Positions 54,998 to 64,000 of a stretch of 64,000 nt of DNA are shown one piece after another (the stretch's first letter is position 1; the number at the start of each line of letters is the position of its first letter). The stretch is taken from positions 12,702,662-12,766,661 of the forward strand of contig OW804099.1 in the NCBI GenBank assembly GCA_942159475.1. Direction: 5' to 3'. A program made the position numbers and the translations under genes. The notes under the pieces were generated by a model. It had not been told where the DNA came from, ran no database searches, and worked only from the letters and a program-made list of their open reading frames with translations. This DNA comes from Sthenelais limicola. Lineage: Eukaryota > Annelida > Polychaeta > Phyllodocida > Sigalionidae.

Positions 54998-55300
54998 CCC
55001 ATTATAAGAAACAGGTCTATTATTTCTTGGCCTAAGGTAACTCATGCCCATTATAAGAAACAGGTCTATTATTTCTTGGCCTAAGGTAACTCATGCCCAT
55101 TATAAGAAACAGGTCTATTATTTCTTGGCCTAAGGTAACTCATGCCCATTATAAGAAACAGGTCTATTATTTCTTGGCCTAAGGTAAATCATGCCCATTA
55201 TAAGAAACAGGTCTATTATGCTTGGCCTATGGCAACTAATGCCCATTATAAGAAAGAGGTCTATTATGCTTGGCCTAAGACTAATCATGCCCATTATAAG
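54998..55300. repeat. 49-bp minisatellite, about 6 copies
   Basis: The unit contains CCCATTATAAGAAACAGGTC and TTGGCCTAAGGTAACTCATG; the last two copies have diverged. It directly abuts the 53-bp array. Confidence 0.95.
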
Positions 55301-55480
55301 CTGAGTGTTCTGCCACATGTACTCACTGTGACTTTATGACTTGACCCTGTAATTAGTCTCATACAAAGGCTTCAATTTCTCCTAACTACTGCCTTACTTT
55401 TAATGAATCCAAGTCTGATAATGTTAATACTATACGTCGGCTAATGAATCTCTGGCTGCTCAACTGACTGAGTACCGCAG

Positions 55481-58400
55481 CAGGTGTGTATTGTGTACCT
55501 GTCCCTGCCTAGGGCTGCCTGTAAGGCTGCTCTTGTAGTACCAGCAGGTGTTGGTGTGTATTGTGTCCCTGTCCCTGCCTAGGGCTGCCTGTAAGGCTGC
55601 TCTTGTAGTACCAGCAGGTGTTAGTGTGTATTGTGCACCTGTCCCTGCCTAGGGCTGCCTGTAAGGCTGCTCTTGTAGTACCAGCAGGTGTTGGTGTGTA
55701 TTGTGTCCCTGTCCCTGCCTAGGGCTGCCTGTAAGGCTGCTCTTGTAGTACCAGCAGGTGTTGGTGTGTATTGTGCACCTGTCCCTGCCTAGGGCTGCCT
55801 GTAAGGCTGCTCTTGTAGTACCAGCAGGTGTTGGTGTGTATTGTGTACCTGTCCCTGCCTAGGGCTGCCTGTAAGGCTGCTCTTGTAGTACCAGCAGGTG
55901 TTGGTGTGTATTGTGCACATGTCCCTGCCTAGGGCTGCCTGTAAGGCTGCTCTTGTAGTACCAGCAGGTGTTGGTGTGTATTGTGTACCTGTCCCTGCCT
56001 AGGGCTGCCTGTAAGGCTGCTCTTGTAGTACCAGCAGGTGTTGGTGTGTATTGTGTACCTGTCCCTGCCTAGGGCTGCCTGTGAGGCTGCTCTTGTAGTA
56101 CCAGCAGGTGTTGGTGTGTATTGTGCACCTGTCCCTGCCTAGGGCTGCCTGTAAGGCTGCTCTTGTAGTACCAGCAGGTGTTGGTGTGTATTGTGCACCT
56201 GTCCCTGCCTAGGGCTGCCTGTAAGGCTGCTCTTGTAGTACCAGCAGGTGTTGGTGTGTATTGTGCACCTGCCTAGGGCTGCCTGTAAGGCTGCTCTTGT
56301 AGTACCAGCTGGTGTTGGTGTGTATTGTGCACCTGTCCCTGCCTAGGGCTGCCTGTAAGGCTGCTCTTGTAGTACCAGCAGGTGTTGGTGTGTATTGTGT
56401 CGCTGCCTGCCTAGGGCTGCCTGTAAGGCTGCTCTTGTAGTACCAGCAGGTGTTGGTGTGCACCTGTCCCTGCCTAGGGCTGCCTGTAAGGCTGCTCTTG
56501 TAGTACCAGCAGGTGTTGATGTGTATTGTGTCCCTGTCCCTGCCTAGGGCTGCCTGTAAGGCTGCTCTTGTAGTACCAGCAGGTGTTGGTGTGCACCTGT
56601 CCCTGCCTAGGGCTGCCTGTAAGGCTGCTCTTGTAGTACCAGCGGGTGTTTGTGTGTATTGTGTACCTGTCCCTGCCTAGGGCTGCCTGTAAGGCTGCTC
56701 TTGTAGTACCAGCAGGTGTTGGTGTGTATTGTGTACCTGTCCCTGCCTAGGGCTGCCTGTAAGGCTGCTCTTGTAGTACCAGCAGGTGTTGGTGTGTATT
56801 GTGCACCTGTCCCTGCCTAGGGCTGCCTGTAAGGCTGCTCTTGTAGTACCAGCAGGTGTTGGTGTGTATTGTGTCCCTGCCTAGGGCTGCCTGTAAGGCT
56901 GCTCTTGTAGTACCAGCAGGTGTTGGTGTGTATTGTGTCCCTGTCCCTGCCTAGGGCTGCCTGTAAGGCTGCTCTTGTAGTACCAGCAGGTGTTGGTGTG
57001 TATTGTGTCCCTGTCCCTGCCTAGGGCTGCCTGTAAGGCTGCTCTTGTAGTACCAGCAGGTGTTGGTGTGTATTGTGCACCTGTCCCTGCCTAGGGCTGC
57101 CTGTAAGGCTGCTCTTGTAGTACCAGCAGGTGTGTATTGTGTACCTGTCCCTGCCTAGGGCTGCCTGTAAGGCTGCTCTTGTAGTACCAGCAGGTGTTGA
57201 TGTGTATTGTGTCCCTGTCCCTGCCTAGGGCTGCCTGTAAGGCTGCTCTTGTAGTACCAGCAGGTGTTGGTGTGTATTGTGCACCTGCCTAGGGCTGCCT
57301 GTAAGGTTGCTCTTGTAGTACCAGCAGGTGTTGGTGTGTATTGTGCACCTGTCCCTGCCTAGGGCTGCCTGTAAGGCTGCTCTTGTAGTACCAGCAGGTG
57401 TGTATTATGTACCTGTCCCTGCCTAGGGCTGCCTGTAAGGCTGCTCTTGTAGTACCAGCAGGTGTTGGTGTGCACCTGTCCCTGCCTAGGGCTGCCTGTA
57501 AGGCTGCTCTTGTAGTACCAGCAGGTGTTGGTGTGTATTGTGTCCCTGCCTGCCTAGGGCTGCCTGTAAGGCTGCTCTTGTAGTACCAGCAGGTGTTGGT
57601 GTGTATTGTGTCCCTGTCCCTGCCTAGGGCTGCCTGTAAGGCTGCTCTTGTAGTACCAGCAGGTGTTGGTGTGTATTGTGTCCCTGTCCCTGCCTAGGGC
57701 TGCCTGTAAGGCTGCTCTTGTAGTACCAGCAGGTGTTGGTGTGTATTGTGCACCTGTCCCTGCCTAGGGCTGCCTGTAAGGCTGCTCTTGTAGTACCAGC
57801 AGGTGTTGGTGTGTATTGTGCACCTGTCCCTGCCTAGGGCTGCCTGTAAGGCTGCTCTTGTAGTACCAGCAGGTGTTGGTGTGTATTGTGCACCTGTCCC
57901 TGCCTAGGGCTGCCTGTAAGGCTGCTCTTGTAGTACCAGCAGGTGTTGGTGTGTATTGTGTCCCTGTCCCTGCCTAGGGCTGCCTGTAAGGCTGCTCTTG
58001 TAGTACCAGCAGGTGTGTATTGTGTCCCTGTCCCTGCCTAGGGCTGCCTGTAAGGCTGCTCTTGTAGTACCAGCAGGTGTTGGTGTGTATTGTGCACCTG
58101 TCCCTGCCTAGGGCTGCCTGTAAGGCTGCTCTTGTAGTACCAGCAGGTGTTGGTGTGTATTGTGTCCCTGTCCCTGCCTAGGGCTGCCTGTAAGGCTGCT
58201 CTTGTAGTACCAGCAGGTGTTGGTGTGTATTGTGTCCCTGTCCCTGCCTAGGGCTGCCTGTAAGGCTGCTCTTGTAGTACCAGCAGGTGTTGGTGTGTAT
58301 TGTGTCCCTGCCTAGGGCTGCCTGTAAGGCTGCTCTTGTAGTACCAGCAGGTGTTGGTGTGTATTGTGCACCTGTCCCTGCCTAGGGCTGCCTGTAAGGC

Positions 58401-61400
58401 TGCTCTTGTAGTACCAGCAGGTGTTGGTGTGTATTGTGTCCCTGTCCCTGCCTAGGGCTGCCTGTAAGGCTGCTCTTGTAGTACCAGCAGGTGTTGGTGT
58501 GTATTGTGCACCTGCCTAGGGCTGCCTGTAAGGCTGCTCTTGTAGTACCAGCAGGTGTTGGTGTGTATTGTGTCCCTGCCTGCCTAGGGCTGCCTGTAAG
58601 GCTGCTCTTGTAGTACCAGCAGGTGTTGGTGTGTATTGTGTCCCTGTCCCTGCCTAGGGCTGCCTGTAAGGCTGCTCTTGTAGTACCAGCTGGTGTTGGT
58701 GTGTATTGTGCACCTGCCTAGGGCTGCCTGTAAGGCTGCTCTTGTAGTACCAGCAGGTGTTGGTGTGTATTGTGCACCTGTCCCTGCCTAGGGCTGCCTG
58801 TAAGGCTGCTCTTGTAGTACCAGCAGGTGTTGGTGTGTATTGTGCACCTGCCTAGGGCTGCCTGTAAGGCTGCTCTTGTAGTACCAGCAGGTGTTGGTGT
58901 GTATTGTGCACCTGTCCCTGCCTAGGGCTGCCTGTAAGGCTGCTCTTGTAGTACCAGCAGGTGTTGGTGTGTATTGTGTACCTGTCCCTGCCTAGGGCTG
59001 CCTGTAAGGCTGCTCTTGTAGTACCAGCAGGTGTGTATTGTGCACCTGTCCCTGCCTAGGGCTGCCTGTAAGGCTGCTCTTGTAGTACCAGCAGGTGTTG
59101 GTGTGTATTGTGCACCTGTCCCTGCCTAGGGCTGCCTGTAAGGCTGCTCTTGTAGTACCAGCAGGTGTTGGTGTGTATTGTGTACCTGTCCCTGCCTAGG
59201 GCTGCCTGTAAGGCTGCTCTTGTAGTACCAGCAGGTGTTGGTGTGTATAGTGCACCTGTCCCTGCCTAGGGCTGCCTGTAAGGCTGCTCTTGTAGTACCA
59301 GCGGGTGTTGGTGTGTATCGTGCACCTGTCCCTGCCTAGGGCTGCCTGTAAGGCTGCTCTTGTAGTACCAGCAGGTGTTGGTGTGCACCTGTCCCTGCCT
59401 AGGGCTGCCTGTAAGGCTGCTCTTGTAGTACCAGCAGGTGTTGGTGTGTATTGTGTCCCTGTCCCTGCCTAGGGCTGCCTGTAAGGCTGCTCTTGTAGTA
59501 CCAGCAGGTGTTGGTGTGTATTGTGTCCCTGTCCCTGCCTAGGGCTGCCTGTAAGGCTGCTCTTGTAGTACCAGCAGGTGTTGGTGTGTATTGTGTCCCT
59601 GCCTGCCTAGGGCTGCCTGTAAGGCTGCTCTTGTAGTACCAGCAGGTGTTGGTGTGTATTGTGCACCTGTCCCTGCCTAGGGCTGCCTGTAAGGCTGCTC
59701 TTGTAGTACCAGCAGGTGTTGGTGTGTATTGTGTCCCTGTCCCTGCCTAGGGCTGCCTGTAAGGCTGCTCTTGTAGTACCAGCAGGTGTTGGTGTGTATT
59801 GTGCACCTGTCCCTGCCTAGGGCTGCCTGTAAGGCTGCTCTTGTAGTACCAGCAGGTGTTGGTGTGTATTGTGTCCCTGCCTAGGGCTGCCTGTAAGGCT
59901 GCTCTTGTAGTACCAGCAGGTGTTGGTGTGTATTGTGTCCCTGTCCCTGCCTAGGGCTGCCTGTAAGGCTGCTCTTGTAGTACCAGCAGGTGTTGGTGTG
60001 TATTGTGCACCTGTCCCTGCCTAGGGCTGCCTGTAAGGCTGCTCTTGTAGTACCAGCAGGTGTAGGTGTGTATTGTGCACCTGTCCCTGCCTAGGGCTGC
60101 CTGTAAGGCTGCTCTTGTAGTACCAGCAGGTGTGTATTGTGCACCTGTCCCTGCCTAGGGCTGCCTGTAAGGCTGCTCTTGTAGTACCAGCAGGTGTGTA
60201 TTGTGTACCTGTCCCTGCCTAGGGCTGCCTGTAAGGCTGCTCTTGTAGTACCAGCAGGTGTTGGTGTGTATTGTGCACCTGTCCCTGCCTAGGGCTGCCT
60301 GTAAGGCTGCTCTTGTAGTACCAGCAGGTGTTGGTGTGTCCCTGTCCCTGCCTAGGGCTGCCTGTAAGGCTGCTCTTGTAGTACCAGCAGGTGTGTATTG
60401 TGTCCCTGTCCCTGCCTAGGGCTGCCTGTAAGGCTGCTCTTGTAGTACCAGCAGGTGTTGGTGTGTCCCTGTCCCTGCCTAGGGCTGCCTGTAAGGCTGC
60501 TCTTGTAGTGCCAGCAGGTGTTGGTGTGCACCTGTCCCTGCCTAGGGCTGCCTGTAAGGCTGCTCTTGTAGTACCAGCAGGTGTTGGTGTGTATTGTGTC
60601 CCTGTCCCTGCCTAGGGCTGCCTGTAAGGCTGCTCTTGTAGTACCAGCAGGTGTTGGTGTGTATTGTGTCCCTGCCTAGGGCTGCCTGTAAGGCTGCTCT
60701 TGTAGTACCAGCAGGTGTTGGTGTGTATTGTGCACCTGTCCCTGCCTAGGGCTGCCTGTAAGGCTGCTCTTGTAGTACCAGCAGGTGTTGGTGTGTATTG
60801 TGTCCCTGCCTGCCTAGGGCTGCCTGTAAGGCTGCTCTTGTAGTACCAGCAGGTGTTGGTGTGTATTGTGTACCTGTCCCTGCCTAGGGCTGCCTGTAAG
60901 GCTGCTCTTGTAGTGCCAGCAGGTGTTGGTGTGCACCTGTCCCTGCCTAGGGCTGCCTGTAAGGCTGCTCTTGTAGTACCAGCAGGTGTTGGTGTGTATT
61001 GTGCACCTGTCCCTGCCTAGGGCTGCCTGTAAGGCTGCTCTTGTAGTGCCAGCAGGTGTTGGTGTGCACCTGTCCCTGCCTAGGGCTGCCTGTAAGGCTG
61101 CTCTTGTAGTACCAGCAGGTGTTGGTGTGTATTGTGTCCCTGTCCCTGCCTAGGGCTGCCTGTAAGGCTGCTCTTGTAGTGCCAGCAGGTGTTGGTGTGT
61201 ATTGTGTACCTGTCCCTGCCTAGGGCTGCCTGTAAGGCTGCTCTTGTAGTACCAGCAGGTGTTGGTGTGCACCTGTCCCTGCCTAGGGCTGCCTGTAAGG
61301 CTGCTCTTGTAGTACCAGCAGGTGTTGGTGTGTATTGTGCACCTGTCCCTGCCTAGGGCTGCCTGTAAGGCTGCTCTTGTAGTACCAGCAGGTGTTGGTG

Positions 61401-64000
61401 TGTATTGTGTCCCTGTCCCTGCCTAGGGCTGCCTGTAAGGCTGCTCTTGTAGTACCAGCAGGTGTTGGTGTGTATTGTGCACCTGTCCCTGCCTAGGGCT
61501 GCCTGTAAGGCTGCTCTTGTAGTACCAGCAGGTGTTGGTGTGTATTGTGCACCTGTACCTGCCTAGGGCTGCCTGTAAGGCTGCACTTGTAGTACCAGCA
61601 GGTGTTGGTGTGTATTGTGTACCTGTCCCTGCCTAGGGCTGCCTGTAAGGCTGCTCTTGTAGTACCAGCAGGTGTTGGTGTGTATTGTGCACCTGTCCCT
61701 GCCTAGGGCTGCCTGTAAGGCTGCTCTTGTAGTACCAGCAGGTGTTGGTGTGTATTGTGTCCCTGTCCCTGCCTAGGGCTGCCTGTAAGGCTGCTCTTGT
61801 AGTACCAGCAGGTGTTGGTGTGTATTGTGCACCTGTCCCTGCCTAGGGCTGCCTGTAAGGCTGCTCTTGTAGTACCAGCAGGTGTTGGTGTGTATTGTGT
61901 CCCTGTCCCTGCCTAGGGCTGCCTGTAAGGCTGCTCTTGTAGTACCAGCAGGTGTTGGTGTGTATTGTGCACCTGTCCCTGCCTAGGGCTGCCTGTAAGG
62001 CTGCTCTTGTAGTACCAGCAGGTGTTGGTGTGTATTGTGTACCTGTCCCTGCCTAGGGCTGCCTGTAAGGCTGCTCTTGTAGTACCAGCAGGTGTTGGTG
62101 TGTATTGTGCACCTGTCCCTGCCTAGGGCTGCCTGTAAGGCTGCTCTTGTAGTACCAGCAGGTGTTGGTGTGTATTGTGCACCTGTCCCTGCCTAGGGCT
62201 GCCTGTAAGGCTGCTCTTGTAGTACCAGCAGGTGTTGGTGTGTATTGTGCACCTGCCTAGGGCTGCCTGTAAGGCTGCTCTTGTAGTACCAGCAGGTGTT
62301 AGTGTGTATTGTGCACCTGTACCTGCCTAGGGCTGCCTGTAAGGCTGCTCTTGTAGTACCAGCAGGTGTGTATTGTGCACCTGTCCCTGCCTAGGGCTGC
62401 CTGTAAGGCTGCTCTTGTAGTACCAGCAGGTGTTGGTGTGTATTGTGTCCCTGTCCCTGCCTAGGGCTGCCTGTAAGGCTGCTCTTGTAGTACCAGCAGG
62501 TGTTGGTGTGTATTGTGTACCTGTCCCTGCCTAGGGCTGCCTGTAAGGCTGCTCTTGTAGTACCAGCAGGTGTGTATTGTGTCCCTGTCCCTGCCTAGGG
62601 CTGCCTGTAAGGCTGCTCTTGTAGTACCAGCAGGTGTTGGTGTGTATTGTGTACCTGTCCCTGCCTAGGGCTGCCTGTAAGGCTGCTCTTGTAGTACCAG
62701 CAGGTGTTGGTGTGTATTGTGTCCCTGCCTAGGGCTGCCTGTAAGGCTGCTCTTGTAGTACCAGCAGGTGTTGGTGTGTATTGTGCACCTGTCCCTGCCT
62801 AGGGCTGCCTGTAAGGCTGCTCTTGTAGTACCAGCAGGTGTTGGTGTGTATTGTGTACCTGTCCCTGCCTAGGGCTGCCTGTAAGGCTGCTCTTGTAGTA
62901 CCAGCAGGTGTTGGTGTGTACCTGTCCCTGCCTAGGGCTGCCTGTAAGGCTGCTCTTGTAGTACCAGCAGGTGTTGGTGTGTATTGTGTCCCTGTCCCTG
63001 CCTAGGGCTGCCTGTAAGGCTGCTCTTGTAGTACCAGCAGGTGTTGGTGTGTATTGTGTACCTGTCCCTGCCTAGGGCTGCCTGTAAGGCTGCTCTTGTA
63101 GTACCAGCAGGTGTTGGTGTGTACCTGTCCCTGCCTAGGGCTGCCTGTAAGGCTGCTCTTGTAGTACCAGCAGGTGTTGGTGTGTATTGTGTACCTGTCC
63201 CTGCCTAGGGCTGCCTGTAAGGCTGCTCTTGTAGTACCAGCAGGTGTGTATTGTGCACCTGTCCCTGCCTAGGGCTGCCTGTAAGGCTGCTCTTGTAGTA
63301 CCAGCAGGTGTTGGTGTGTATTGTGTCCCTGCCTGCCTAGGGCTGCCTGTAAGGCTGCTCTTGTAGTACCAGCAGGTGTTGGTGTGTATTGTGTACCTGT
63401 CCCTGCCTAGGGCTGCCTGTAAGGCTGCTCTTGTAGTACCAGCAGGTGTTGGTGTGTATTGTGTCCCTGTCCCTGCCTAGGGCTGCCTGTAAGGCTGCTC
63501 TTGTAGTACCAGCAGGTGTTGGTGTGTATTGTGTACCTGTCCCTGCCTAGGGCTGCCTGTAAGGCTGCTCTTGTAGTACCAGCAGGTGTTGGTGTGTACC
63601 TGTCCCTGCCTAGGGCTGCCTGTAAGGCTGCTCTTGTAGTACCAGCAGGTGTGTATTGTGCACCTGTCCCTGCCTAGGGCTGCCTGTAAGGCTGCTCTTG
63701 TAGTACCAGCAGGTGTTGGTGTGTATTGTGTCCCTGTCCCTGCCTAGGGCTGCCTGTAAGGCTGCTCTTGTAGTGCCAGCAGGTGTTGGTGTGCACCTGT
63801 CCCTGCCTAGGGCTGCCTGTAAGGCTGCTCTTGTAGTACCAGCAGGTGTTGGTGTGTATTGTGTCCCTGCCTGCCTAGGGCTGCCTGTAAGGCTGCTCTT
63901 GTAGTACCAGCAGGTGTTGGTGTGTATTGTGTCCCTGTCCCTGCCTAGGGCTGCCTGTAAGGCTGCTCTTGTAGTACCAGCAGGTGTTGGTGTGTATTGT
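55481..64000. repeat. 70-bp minisatellite, about 120 copies, runs off window end
   Basis: The unit contains GTCCCTGCCTAGGGCTGCCT, GTAAGGCTGCTCTTGTAGTA and CCAGCAGGTGTTGGTGTGTA, then TTGTG. The period of 70 bp is seen from 55501 to 55571 and onward. Deletion variants lack CTGTCC, GTTGGTGT or TATTGT blocks. Three main variants occur at one site: TGTACCTG, TGCACCTG and TGTCCCTG. No gene can be read from the short frames here. Confidence 0.97.
55499..55518 (-). CDS. possible 20-nt microexon (or copy of an exon end) of CAP-Gly gene
   Basis: On the - strand CTTACAG is followed by 20 nt and then GTACAC. Read in phase 0 the 20 nt encode AALGRD plus two bases, which complete an Arg codon with the first base of exon 51196-51271 (AALGRD-R-QEIREK). 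This is the array copy nearest that exon. The same cassette is repeated through the whole 70-bp array, so the true exon may be another copy or may lie past 64000. Confidence 0.3.

Noticed and set aside
55481..64000. A CRISPR array
   Set aside because: The repeats are 70 bp and contiguous with no unique spacers, and the DNA is eukaryotic.

Overview
The window is animal nuclear DNA. It has long spliced genes with GT-AG introns, many short interspersed repeats, and very abundant tandem repeats. A chordate or other marine invertebrate fits best. Amphioxus (Branchiostoma) is my leading guess, for two reasons: NACHT/NLR-type genes are known to be expanded there, and several minisatellites here have repeat units that run across an intron-exon boundary, a kind of minisatellite I recall being described from amphioxus. 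The species is inference and no search was possible.

Two protein genes can be supported. On the + strand, 606-7887 holds the three 3' exons of a NACHT-domain (NLR-like) gene. Joining 606-2183, 2539-5093 and 5351-7887 keeps one open frame of about 2222 codons to a TGA. The 5' exon or exons lie before the window. Its C-terminal half carries two in-frame coding minisatellites (14 x 12 aa and 20 x 7 aa). On the - strand, 13 exons between 51271 and 19517 splice in one frame (1705 nt, 567 complete residues plus stop). They give a coiled-coil protein with a poly-Gln segment and a C-terminal CAP-Gly domain, so probably a microtubule or centrosome-associated protein. Its 5' part lies beyond 55.5 kb, probably off the window.

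Layout: 1-605 is probable intron; 606-7887 is the NLR-like gene; 7888-19100 is intergenic, with inverted-repeat (MITE-like) elements, a 1.7-kb candidate DNA transposon and a 57-bp minisatellite; 19102-51271 is the CAP-Gly gene, whose introns carry MITE-like elements, polypurine tracts and minisatellites of 21, 31, 36, 45, 46, 66 and 90 bp; 51272-55480 holds inverted repeats, a poly-C run and 53-bp and 49-bp arrays; 55481-64000 is one continuous 70-bp array running off the end. By eye about a third of the window is tandem repeat.

The most notable pattern is that minisatellites of the CAP-Gly gene copy or abut its splice junctions. The 90-bp array (31343-35345) repeats the 3' splice site and first 14 nt of an exon, in frame. 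The 66-bp array repeats the acceptor of exon 51196-51271. The 70-bp array repeats a complete acceptor-20 nt-donor cassette whose phase fits the neighbouring exon. The 21-bp and 36-bp arrays lie within a few bases of a donor and an acceptor. No bacterial features, CRISPR arrays, rRNA or convincing tRNA genes were seen.
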